The position numbers and the translations under genes are program-made. This document shows, piece by piece, positions 1 to 6,072 of a stretch of DNA of 12,597 bases. Position 1 is the first letter of the stretch. Every line of letters begins with the position of its first letter. The notes beneath the pieces are model-generated. The model had not been told where the DNA came from and did no database searches. It was given only the letters and a program-made list of their open reading frames with translations. This stretch comes from Pseudomonadota bacterium (lineage in GTDB: Bacteria; Myxococcota; Myxococcia; Myxococcales; Myxococcaceae), in the NCBI GenBank assembly GCA_023424585.1, contig JAFADT010000365.1, positions 1 through 12,597 on the forward strand, in the 5' to 3' direction.

Positions 1-159
1 GCCGTGGAGGCCTTCGCGCGCCGCCGAGAGCTCGCCGTGCCCGGCGTCCTCAATCGCTTCCTCGCGACGATGATGAAGCTCCTGCCCCATGGCTTCATGA
101 TGGGGCGCTCGGCCGCGCTGTACGAAGGCGCGATGCCCAAGGAGCCGCCCGCGCCCTGA
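1..159 (+). CDS. C-terminal end of a short-chain dehydrogenase/reductase (partial)
   Basis: Frame 1 is open from the first base to a TGA at 157-159, giving the last 52 residues of a protein that begins upstream of the window. The tail reads 'ELAVPGVLNRFLATMMKLLP' followed by a short basic and hydrophobic stretch and a Pro-rich end. In the DltE/YqjQ-like branch of NAD(P)-dependent short-chain dehydrogenases, a VPG-x-x-NR segment followed by a hydrophobic helix with LP is the usual C-terminus. The Rossmann domain and the catalytic Ser-Tyr-Lys are outside the window, so the substrate cannot be stated. The gene converges on tyrS with 31 bp between the two stop codons. The family call rests on this short tail only; another protein with a similar tail is possible. 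Confidence 0.55.
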   Translation, partial: AVEAFARRRELAVPGVLNRFLATMMKLLPHGFMMGRSAALYEGAMPKEPPAP

Positions 160-183
160 GCCCGGGTCCGGGCGGCACCCGCC
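160..183. terminator. Compact GC hairpins between convergent stop codons
   Basis: The 31-bp gap between the dehydrogenase and tyrS holds two mutually exclusive perfect hairpins: GCCCGG-GT-CCGGGC (160-173) and GGCGG-CAC-CCGCC (171-183). No T-tract follows on either strand. If this is a termination point it is not a standard intrinsic one. Confidence 0.3.
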
Positions 184-190
184 GCGGCGC

Positions 191-1453
191 TCAGGCCAGC
201 TTCACCCGCGCCGCCTTCAGCTTGCCCACCTGCACGGTGTACTCGCCGGCCCCCAGGTCCGCCTTGGGGTCGGTGACCTTCTCGCCGTTCACCCGGACGC
301 CGCCCTGGGTCATCAGCTTGCGCGCCTCCGTGGCGGAGGCGACGAGCTTGGTCTCCGGCAGCAGCTTCGTGACGAGCAGCTTCTCCGCGCCCGCGAGCGA
401 CACCTCCACGAGCGGCAGGTCCTCCGCCGACAGCTCCTTCTTGGCGAAGCGCTTCTCGAAGTCCTCCGCCGCCTTGCGGCCCGCCTCTGCTCCCTGGAAG
501 CGCGCGGCCATCTCCTGCGCGAAGGCGACCTTCGCGGCCTTGGGGTGGGCCTGGCCGGACTTCGTCTTCTCCTCCAGCTCCAGCACCTGCTTGAGCGGCA
601 TGGACGACAGCAGCTTGTAGTACCGCCACATCAGGTCGTCCGTGATGCTCATCAGCTTGCCGAAGATGCTGTCCGCCGGCTCGTCGATGCCCACGTAGTT
701 GTCCAGGCTCTTGGACATCTTCGCGCCGCTGATGACGCCGTCCACCAGCTTCGCGTCCAGGCCCTCCAGGATGGGGCCGGTCATGATGACCTGCGGCTCC
801 AGGCCCTCTTCCTTCATGAGCTGCCGGCCCACCAGCAGGTTGAAGAGCTGATCCGTCGCGCCCAGCTCCACGTCCGCCTTCAGCGCCACGGAGTCGTAGC
901 CCTGCAGCAGCGGGTAGAGGAACTCGTGGATGGCGATGGAGAGGTTCTCCCGGTAGCGCTTCTTGAAGTCGTCGCGCTCCAGCATCCGCTGCACGGAGTA
1001 GCGCGCCGCCAGGCGGATCATCCCCTCGGTGCCCAGCGCGTCGATCCACTCGGAGTTGAACTTCACCACCGTCTTGTCCGGGTCCAGGACCTTGAAGACC
1101 TGCTGCTTGTAGGTCTCCGAGTTCGCCTTCACCTGCTCGCGGGTGAGCGGGGGGCGGGCCGCGTTCTTCCCGGACGGGTCACCGATGAGCGCGGTGAAGT
1201 CCCCGATGAGGAAGACCACCGTGTGGCCGAACTCCTGGAAGCGCCGCATGCGCGTGAGCAGCAGCGAGTGGCCCAGGTGCAGGTCGGGACGGCTGGGGTC
1301 GAAGCCCGCCTTGATGACCAGCGGCTTGCCCTGGTCATACGAGCGCTGGAGCTTCTTCTTGAGGTCCTCGGGCACGTGCAGGTCCACCGTGCCGCGGGTG
1401 ACTTCTTCGAACTGTTCTTCGGGGGTTGCCTTGCGCAGTGCGTCCGGGTTCAT
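191..1453 (-). CDS. tyrS: Tyrosyl-tRNA synthetase
   Basis: Class I aminoacyl-tRNA synthetase of 420 residues, a normal family length, acting in the cytoplasm to charge tRNA-Tyr with tyrosine using ATP. The HIGH signature is HLGH at residues 59-62 and the KMSKS loop is an exact KMSKS at 245-249 ([10 protein letters not shown]). The Rossmann catalytic domain spans about 45-260, followed by the anticodon-recognition helices and a C-terminal S4-like RNA-binding domain (about 360-420, [19 protein letters not shown]). The ATG at 1453 gives the expected N-terminus, but no Shine-Dalgarno precedes it and only 20 nt separate it from the T-tract of the fau terminator. The message may therefore be leaderless or nearly so. 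I see no T-box in that gap. The terminator upstream argues for transcription separate from fau. Confidence 0.97.
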   Translation of the reverse strand: MNPDALRKATPEEQFEEVTRGTVDLHVPEDLKKKLQRSYDQGKPLVIKAGFDPSRPDLHLGHSLLLTRMRRFQEFGHTVVFLIGDFTALIGDPSGKNAARPPLTREQVKANSETYKQQVFKVLDPDKTVVKFNSEWIDALGTEGMIRLAARYSVQRMLERDDFKKRYRENLSIAIHEFLYPLLQGYDSVALKADVELGATDQLFNLLVGRQLMKEEGLEPQVIMTGPILEGLDAKLVDGVISGAKMSKSLDNYVGIDEPADSIFGKLMSITDDLMWRYYKLLSSMPLKQVLELEEKTKSGQAHPKAAKVAFAQEMAARFQGAEAGRKAAEDFEKRFAKKELSAEDLPLVEVSLAGAEKLLVTKLLPETKLVASATEARKLMTQGGVRVNGEKVTDPKADLGAGEYTVQVGKLKAARVKLA

Positions 1454-1473
1454 GGCGCCGCGGACACTAGCCC

Positions 1474-1520
1474 AAAAAAGACGACGGGCAGGGCGGGACT
1501 TCCATGTCCGCCCCGCCCGT
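1474..1520 (-). terminator. Rho-independent terminator of fau
   Basis: Read on the minus strand, a GC-rich stem of about 15 bp (arms 1506-1520 and 1484-1499, one A-C mismatch and one bulged G, 6-nt loop) is followed 4 nt later by six T residues (1474-1479). This is the canonical intrinsic terminator layout. It lies about 30 bp past the fau stop and just before tyrS. Confidence 0.85.
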
Positions 1521-1549
1521 GGAGGTCCGCCCCGAGGCTCGGGAGCCGC

Positions 1550-2179
1550 TCAGGTGTCCAGGAAGTCCCAGCTGCGGTAGAGCCCGCGCAGCGTCTGGCT
1601 CTGGGTGACGATCTGGTCCATGTCCACGTCGTCGCTCGTGGTGGGCAGCACCTGGACGATCTGGTCGTCGAAGGCGAGCCCCACCCGGCGGCTGCGCGGG
1701 CTGGCCGCCTTGAGGGTGGCGTCGTAGTAGCCGCCGCCTCGCCCCAGCCGCTTGCCGTCCGGGCTGAAGCCCAGGCCCGGCACGACGAAGAGGTCGATTT
1801 GATCCACCGGGATCAGGTCCGAGGAGTTGGTGGGCTCGCGGACGCCCAGGCGCCCCGGCTCCAGCTCGCTCTCCGACTTGATGGCCCGGAAGGCCAGGAT
1901 GCGCCCGTGCACGTGGGACAGCGGGTAGCAGACGATCTTCTCGTCCTGCAGCGCCGCGATGAGGATGTCCCGGGTGGGCACCTCGCCCCGGATGGGGGCG
2001 TAGAGGGCCACCGTGCGTGCGTTCTGATAGTAGGGCGACGCCAGGAATCGAGACTGGACCTTCAGGCCCCGCTCATCGATGAGGTCGTTGGTCATCGCCT
2101 TTCGGCGCGCCGTCAGTTCCTCACGAAGCGTCACCTTCTTCTCCGCCGCCGCCGCCGTATCCACCGCCGTCTCGCTCAC
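1550..2179 (-). CDS. fau: 5-formyltetrahydrofolate cyclo-ligase
   Basis: This 209-residue cytoplasmic enzyme, also called YgfA or MTHFS, uses ATP to convert 5-formyl-THF to 5,10-methenyl-THF and returns the stored folate to one-carbon metabolism. The N-terminal basic helix (ELTARRKAM, 21-29) and the glycine-rich ATP/substrate motif RLGRGGGYYD (144-153), preceded by VVPGLGFSPDGK (132-143), are the family hallmarks; LGVREP (111-116) is also typical. The start is a GTG at 2179, with GGAG 8 nt upstream. The first 15 residues are Ala-rich and poorly conserved in style, so a slightly later start is possible. It lies directly downstream of the 6S RNA gene on the same strand, 21 nt from the predicted RNA 3' end, which is the classical ssrS-fau arrangement. 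Transcription ends at the terminator at 1474-1520. Confidence 0.94.
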   Translation of the reverse strand: MSETAVDTAAAAEKKVTLREELTARRKAMTNDLIDERGLKVQSRFLASPYYQNARTVALYAPIRGEVPTRDILIAALQDEKIVCYPLSHVHGRILAFRAIKSESELEPGRLGVREPTNSSDLIPVDQIDLFVVPGLGFSPDGKRLGRGGGYYDATLKAASPRSRRVGLAFDDQIVQVLPTTSDDVDMDQIVTQSQTLRGLYRSWDFLDT

Positions 2180-2200
2180 CGCCGCCGCTCCAAAGAAAGA

Positions 2201-2390
2201 GTCCCCCGCCGAGCCGTGTGTCCAGCGTCCATTGAACCCTTGGAAGCCAGGTGGGGACCGAAATCATGTCACCGCAGGCTTCCCTCATCCCCGGTGAAGG
2301 GGGAGGGCTTGCACATGGCGACCGAAACGGACCCCGGAATGGACGTATCGGTTCGAATTTCTGCTGGGCATCACGCACCCCGCAGGGAAC
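2201..2390 (-). ncRNA. ssrS: 6S RNA
   Basis: 6S RNA binds the housekeeping RNA polymerase holoenzyme as an open-promoter mimic. On the minus strand these 190 nt fold into the 6S shape. The two ends pair exactly: GUUCCCUGC (2390-2382) with GCGGGGGAC (2209-2201), and the stem continues GGG/CUC past one bulged G. A large internal bubble follows. The apical arm begins GGGGUCCG (2335-2328) with CGGUCCCC (2260-2253) and ends in a CCCUCCCC/GGGGAUGAGGG hairpin. The 3' strand of the bubble contains CCACCUGG followed by CCAAGGGUUCAAUGG, closely resembling the CACCUUGAACCAAGGGUUCAAGG segment of enterobacterial 6S RNA. The apical strand has a GGAAGCCU similar to the GGAAAGCCU of Pseudomonas 6S. The length is normal, and the position just upstream of fau is the one known in many proteobacteria. 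No competing coding signal fits this interval. Confidence 0.87.
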
Positions 2391-2393
2391 AGA

Positions 2394-2399
2394 CCTTTA
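2394..2399 (-). promoter_or_regulatory. Putative -10 box of the 6S RNA promoter
   Basis: TAAAGG on the minus strand lies 3 nt upstream of the predicted 6S 5' end at 2390, placing a start at about 2387-2390. The only -35-like word nearby is TTGTAG (2419-2414) with a short 14-nt spacer, so the promoter is weak by consensus and uncertain. Confidence 0.35.
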
Positions 2400-2434
2400 C
2401 TGCTCAAATCTCGCTACAAGTCCTTAGAATCACA

Positions 2435-2460
2435 GGGAAATTCCCAGGATGTTCTGGGAA
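2435..2460. promoter_or_regulatory. Nested inverted repeats in a divergent intergenic region
   Basis: Two overlapping perfect inverted repeats share an arm. GGGAA-A-TTCCC lies at 2435-2445, and TTCCCAG-GATGTT-CTGGGAA at 2441-2460. The block lies between the 6S RNA 5' end (2390) and the start of the secreted-protein gene (2550), so a bound factor could affect either. No T-tract is positioned to make it a terminator. The rest of the 159-bp gap (2391-2549) shows only weak promoter words, such as TACAAG at 2507-2512 (+). Confidence 0.45.
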
Positions 2461-2549
2461 AATGATAAGGATGGAGAAGCGTGCGGTCAAGCCGTCCTCG
2501 CGCGTTTACAAGCCGCCCCGTGGACTTCTATGATGCCCGAGTCCCCGAC

Positions 2550-3563
2550 ATGTTGCGTCCGACCCCAACATTGGCTCTCGCGGCGGTAGCCTGCCTCACC
2601 TCCGGATTCGCCTGGGCGGGTCCGCAGCTGAACGGTACCTACCAGGGCGAGGCCTTCGGCCCCATCGAGTTGCGCTCGAGCGGGGATCGCCTGGACGGCA
2701 CCGCGCCGGCCGGGGGGCCCTGCCAGCGCCAGGTCGCCGAGCGGATCCTGACCGGGGAGTTCCAGGGCAACGTCTTCCTGGGGGAGATCACCCTGTGTCA
2801 GACGGGGGACACCTGCACCCCGTCCCAGACCTTCCCGGTGATGCTCGTCTACAACGTGGACGAGGGCGTGCTGGGCGGGGTGGTGAAGCTGGAGGATGAG
2901 TGCGACTCCCCGGCCCTGCTCAAGAACCACATGCTGGTGCTCCGGGCCAAGGAGCAGGGCGCGTCCCTGACGCCCGCGCCGCCGGCGGCTCCCGAGCCTC
3001 GCCAGGCGCCGGAGCAGCGCCAGGTCCAGGCCCCGGTGCAGCCCCCGCCGTCCGGTGGGGCCGCGCAGGTGGCGGCGCAGCGCCGGCTGGAGCCGGTGGA
3101 CGTGGCGGCCACGCTGAGGCAGGGGCAGGCGTTCCTGGCCGCGCGGAACCCCATCGCCGCCTCGCAGCAGTTCCAGCTGGTGCTGTCCCAGGAGAAGGAG
3201 AAGAACAACGCCTGGGCGCTGGTGGGCATGGGCGTGTCGCACTACCTGCGCAAGCAGCAGTCGGAGGCGCTCAGGTTCCTGGAGCAGGCGCGCAGTGTGG
3301 GCAGTGGCCTGGCGCGCGCGGAGGCCTTCTTCTGGACGGCGTGCGTGAAGCGGGCGGCGCAGGAGTCGGGGTTCGCCCAGATCGCGCTGCGCCAGGCGGT
3401 GCAGGGGGGGTGGACCGCGCCGGAGGGCAACGCGCTGGTGGAGCACGAGCTCCAGCAGTTCTCCAAGGAGGGGGCGTTGTACGAGGCGCAGGTGAAGCAG
3501 GCCCGCGGTCGCAAGCGGGTCCAGGGCCGTGAGTCGCAAGGAGCTGGAAGCGCCAGCCCGTGA
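2550..3563 (+). CDS. Secreted protein with a tetratricopeptide-like C-terminal half
   Basis: Unrecognised protein of 337 residues. Residues 1-23 form a clear Sec signal peptide (MLRPTP, a hydrophobic core, then AWA before GP), predicting export. Residues 24-135 form a compact beta-rich-looking domain with four cysteines (58, 83, 89, 118) that could make two disulfides. Residues 140-175 are a Pro/Gln/Ala linker. Residues 180-320 are helical with TPR-like character (LRQGQAFLAARNPIAASQQF, ALVGMGVSHYLRKQQSEALR). The ATG at 2550 was chosen because it opens the signal peptide directly. A GTG at 2481, preceded by GGAG, would add 23 residues before it and is a real alternative. The gene overlaps the downstream kinase gene by 4 nt (GTGA), so the two are likely co-translated. 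Possible roles are cell-envelope scaffold or signal input; no enzymatic motif is visible. Confidence 0.8.
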   Translation: MLRPTPTLALAAVACLTSGFAWAGPQLNGTYQGEAFGPIELRSSGDRLDGTAPAGGPCQRQVAERILTGEFQGNVFLGEITLCQTGDTCTPSQTFPVMLVYNVDEGVLGGVVKLEDECDSPALLKNHMLVLRAKEQGASLTPAPPAAPEPRQAPEQRQVQAPVQPPPSGGAAQVAAQRRLEPVDVAATLRQGQAFLAARNPIAASQQFQLVLSQEKEKNNAWALVGMGVSHYLRKQQSEALRFLEQARSVGSGLARAEAFFWTACVKRAAQESGFAQIALRQAVQGGWTAPEGNALVEHELQQFSKEGALYEAQVKQARGRKRVQGRESQGAGSASP

Positions 3564-4552
3564 ACGCGCCGAACTCCGCCTCGAAGCCCGTCCGGGTCTT
3601 CGGCAACTACGAGATCCAATCGCTGCTGGGCAAGGGCGGCATGGCCGAGGTGTACCGTGCGCGCGTGCGCTCCGGTCCGTACGAGGGCTGGACGGTGGCG
3701 CTCAAGCGGCTGTTGCCCGCGCTCACCCGGGACCCGGCGTCGGTGGACCTCTTCCGGCGCGAGGCGCAGCTGTCGCGCCAGCTGGACCATCCGAACATCG
3801 TGAAGGTGCTGGACGCCGGGATGCTGGACGACGTGTCCTTCCTGGTGATGGACTTGGTGGACGGGCGCGACCTGGGCCACATCCTGCGCCGGTGCAAGGC
3901 GCGCGGGATTCCGCTCCCCGTCGACTTCGCGGTGTACCTGGCGAAGGTGCTGCTGGAGGCGCTCGCGTACGCGCACACCGCCACCGGGCCGGACGGGACG
4001 CCGCTGGGCATCGTCCACTGCGATGTGTCCCCGTCCAACCTGTTCATCTCCCGCGTGGGGGAGATCAAGCTGGGCGACTTCGGCGTGTCGCGCGTGCTGG
4101 TGGACGGCAAGCTCCAGGGCGGCGAAGTGCTCGGCAAGCCGTACTACCTCTCCCCGGAGTCGCTGCAGGGCGCCGTCACGCCGGAGGCGGACCTGTGGGC
4201 CGCGAGCGTGGTGCTCTATGAGCTGCTCACGCTGAGCCGGCCCTTCGTGGGCTCGACGCCGGAAGAGGTCTTCGCGGGCATCCTGTCGCGCAAGTACCGG
4301 CCCCTGCGCGCCGCGCGTCCGGACGTCCCCCCCGCGCTGGACGACGTGCTGGCGCGCGCGTTCGCGGAGAACCCCGAGGACCGCTTCCCGTCCGCGGAGG
4401 AGTACGCGAAGGCCCTGGCGCCGCACTTCGACGAGCGCGTGGGGACGCCGCTGGCCATCGCGGCGGTGGTGCGCGGCCTGTTCGGCACCACGGATGAGAT
4501 GCCCGTGTACCGGAGCTCGCCGTCCAACGGCGCCCCGGACGACAACGGGTAG
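3560..4552 (+). CDS. Cytosolic Ser/Thr protein kinase, kinase domain only, HCD type
   Basis: A 330-residue Hanks-type kinase that transfers ATP phosphate to Ser/Thr of proteins. Visible elements are the Gly-rich loop GKGGMAEVY (24-32), the ATP-binding Lys in VALK (K49), the helix-C Glu E68, the catalytic loop HCDVSPSN with D155 and N160, DFG at 173-175, SPE in place of APE (198-200), and the lobe-stabilising Arg in DRFPS (R275). The usual HRD Arg is Cys154, so this is a non-RD kinase, a type often independent of activation-loop phosphorylation. The 'DVSPxN' loop is common in myxobacterial kinases. There is no transmembrane segment, PASTA or other sensor domain, only about 40 residues of low-complexity tail. 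The start is a GTG overlapping the previous TGA, with GGAAG 9 nt upstream. Translational coupling suggests a functional link with the exported upstream protein, although the two would be in different compartments. Confidence 0.93.
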   Translation: MNAPNSASKPVRVFGNYEIQSLLGKGGMAEVYRARVRSGPYEGWTVALKRLLPALTRDPASVDLFRREAQLSRQLDHPNIVKVLDAGMLDDVSFLVMDLVDGRDLGHILRRCKARGIPLPVDFAVYLAKVLLEALAYAHTATGPDGTPLGIVHCDVSPSNLFISRVGEIKLGDFGVSRVLVDGKLQGGEVLGKPYYLSPESLQGAVTPEADLWAASVVLYELLTLSRPFVGSTPEEVFAGILSRKYRPLRAARPDVPPALDDVLARAFAENPEDRFPSAEEYAKALAPHFDERVGTPLAIAAVVRGLFGTTDEMPVYRSSPSNGAPDDNG

Positions 4553-4650
4553 CCGGGCGGGCAGGGCCCTGGCGTGCGGCCTCCCAGCCGGTGGAGCCCG
4601 CTGCGGCGCCTGCCTGGGATGATGACCTTTCCTCCCGCGGACACGCACCG

Positions 4651-4656
4651 GGAGGA
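4651..4656 (+). promoter_or_regulatory. Strong Shine-Dalgarno for the 57-codon gene
   Basis: GGAGGA lies 4 nt before the ATG at 4661. It fixes the start of the small gene and is the main evidence that the gene is translated. Confidence 0.7.
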
Positions 4657-4660
4657 GTCC

Positions 4661-4834
4661 ATGGCGACCGAGCGAAAGCAGCAGCCCGAGCAGAACGAGC
4701 CCACCCGCGAGACGCGCCGGGGCGACGAGCGGCTCCCGCCCAAGCGCGACGAGGCCCAGGAGGATGGCCTCCCCGGCTACGGACAGCCCGACCCGGAGGT
4801 GCGCGAGAAGAGCCTGCCGGATCAGAAGTGGTGA
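4661..4834 (+). CDS. Small, highly charged hypothetical protein (57 aa)
   Basis: Unrecognised protein of 57 residues. About half the residues are Glu, Asp, Lys, Arg or Gln, with several Pro and no hydrophobic core, so it is expected to be soluble and intrinsically disordered. It begins MATERKQQPEQ and ends SLPDQKW. The start is decided by the GGAGGA site 4 nt upstream; a longer reading from 4574 lacks such a site. The 108-bp gap after the kinase gene contains a CAGGGCCCTG palindrome but no clear terminator or promoter, so the gene may be co-transcribed with the kinase or stand alone. Its stop converges on the cysteine desulfurase gene across 92 bp of GC-rich sequence in which I see no standard terminator. 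Confidence 0.62.
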   Translation: MATERKQQPEQNEPTRETRRGDERLPPKRDEAQEDGLPGYGQPDPEVREKSLPDQKW

Positions 4835-4926
4835 CCGGCCCCTGATGGCTCGGACGCGAGCAGGCACCGACCGCGCCTTCCGTCAGCGCTCGTCGAGCTC
4901 GCGCCGGGGCTGGGGCGAGGCGGGGC

Positions 4927-6072
4927 TCAGCCTTCGAGGGCACGCACCCTGGGCACATGCGTGCACAGCGCGTCCACGACGCGAGCGACCTCCGCGGCGG
5001 TGGTGCTGGGGCCCAGGCTGAAGCGCAGGCTCCCGCGCGCTGCTGCCGGGGACAGGCCCATGGCGCGCAGCACGTGGGAGGGGGACAGCGTGCCGGACGC
5101 GCAGGCCGCGCCCGACGAGACGTGGATGTCCTCCAGGTCCAGCGCCATCAGCAGCGCCTCGCCCTCCACGCCGTCGAAGCGCAGGTTGCTGGTGTTGGGC
5201 ACGCGAGGCGCGGCGCCTCCATTCACCGTCACCCCGGGCAGTCGCTGGAGCACCTGCTGTTCGAAGGCATCGCGCAGGGCGCCGACCCGCGCGGCCGTGT
5301 CGGCCTGCTCCGCTGTGGCCAGCTCCAGGGCCAGGGCCAGGGCCTCCGCGTAGGGGACGTTCTGCGTGCCCCCGCGTCGGCCTCCCTCCTGGTGCCCGGG
5401 CGTGAGCGCCCGCACGTCCACGCCCTTGCGCACCACGAGCACGCCCACGCCCTGGGGGCCGCCGAACTTGTGCGCGGAGAGGGAGAGGAGGTCCGCGTCC
5501 ACCTCGCGCAGGGTGAGCGGCACCTTGCCCGCGGCCTGCACGGCGTCCGTGTGGAAGAGGATGCCGCGCTGGCGGCACGCGCGGGCGGCCTCGGCCACCG
5601 GCTGGAGCACGCCCGTCTCGTTGTTGGCCCACATCAGCGAGCACAGCGCGGTGTCCGGCGTGAGCGCCTCCAGCACCGCGTCCAGCGGCACGCGGCCATC
5701 GGCGCCGGGGGCCAGCCGCACCACCCGGGCGCCGTCCTGCTCCAGCTGCGCGAGCGCCCCGAGCGCCGACGGGTGCTCCACCGAGCTGGACACCACGCGG
5801 CGGCGCTCCTTCATGGGGCGGGCCGCCCAGGCGCCCAGGAGGGCGAGCGCGTCCGACTCGCTGCCCGACGCCGTGAAGGTGAGCTCCTTCGGCTCGCAGC
5901 CCAGGACGCGCGCCACCTTCGCTCGCGCCGCGTCCAGCCGGGCCCGGGCCTCGCGCCCGCCACCGTGCACGCTGGAGGGGTTGCCGAAGCCTCCTCGCGT
6001 GAAGGCCCGGGCGAGCAGCGCGCCCACCTCCGCGCGCACCGGCGCGGCGGCGTTGTGGTCCCAGTAGATCAC
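4927..6072 (-). CDS. Cysteine desulfurase, NifS/IscS family
   Basis: PLP enzyme of 381 residues that releases sulfur from L-cysteine as an enzyme persulfide, giving alanine; the sulfur serves Fe-S clusters or thiolated tRNA and cofactors. Visible features are the N-terminal YWDHNAAAP (3-11), His100 (SSVEHPS) stacking on PLP, Asp176 in FHTDAVQAAGK, the Schiff-base Lys202 in SAHKFGGPQG, and the persulfide Cys324 in SSGAACASGTLSPSHVLRAMG (20 of these residues are 319-338), which sits on the longer loop of the class I (NifS/IscS) branch. The GTG start at 6072 overlaps the TGA of the DHH gene (GTGA), giving exactly the family N-terminus. The frame stays open far upstream, but that extension lies inside the DHH gene and is spurious. 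No IscU, IscR or other Fe-S partner is in the window, so the sulfur acceptor is unknown. Confidence 0.94.
   Translation of the reverse strand: MIYWDHNAAAPVRAEVGALLARAFTRGGFGNPSSVHGGGREARARLDAARAKVARVLGCEPKELTFTASGSESDALALLGAWAARPMKERRRVVSSSVEHPSALGALAQLEQDGARVVRLAPGADGRVPLDAVLEALTPDTALCSLMWANNETGVLQPVAEAARACRQRGILFHTDAVQAAGKVPLTLREVDADLLSLSAHKFGGPQGVGVLVVRKGVDVRALTPGHQEGGRRGGTQNVPYAEALALALELATAEQADTAARVGALRDAFEQQVLQRLPGVTVNGGAAPRVPNTSNLRFDGVEGEALLMALDLEDIHVSSGAACASGTLSPSHVLRAMGLSPAAARGSLRFSLGPSTTAAEVARVVDALCTHVPRVRALEG

Noticed and set aside
1454..1549. T-box or other amino-acid-sensing leader upstream of tyrS
   Set aside because: The gap is 96 bp, is filled by the fau terminator, and has no T-box core sequence or specifier stem.
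2121..2378. 85-codon minus-strand frame across the fau start
   Set aside because: It reads through the 6S RNA, where RNA structure explains the sequence, and out of frame into fau; the C-terminal part is a Gly run typical of non-coding GC triplets.
545..2533. 662-codon open frame on the + strand across tyrS and fau
   Set aside because: It is antisense to two clear enzymes and to the 6S RNA, rich in His/Arg/Leu/Val as expected of a mirror frame in GC-rich coding DNA, with no family motif.
4835..4926. Intrinsic terminator between the 57-codon gene and the desulfurase gene
   Set aside because: There are GC palindromes (for example CGAGCTCG) but no T-tract on either strand, so termination here cannot be supported.
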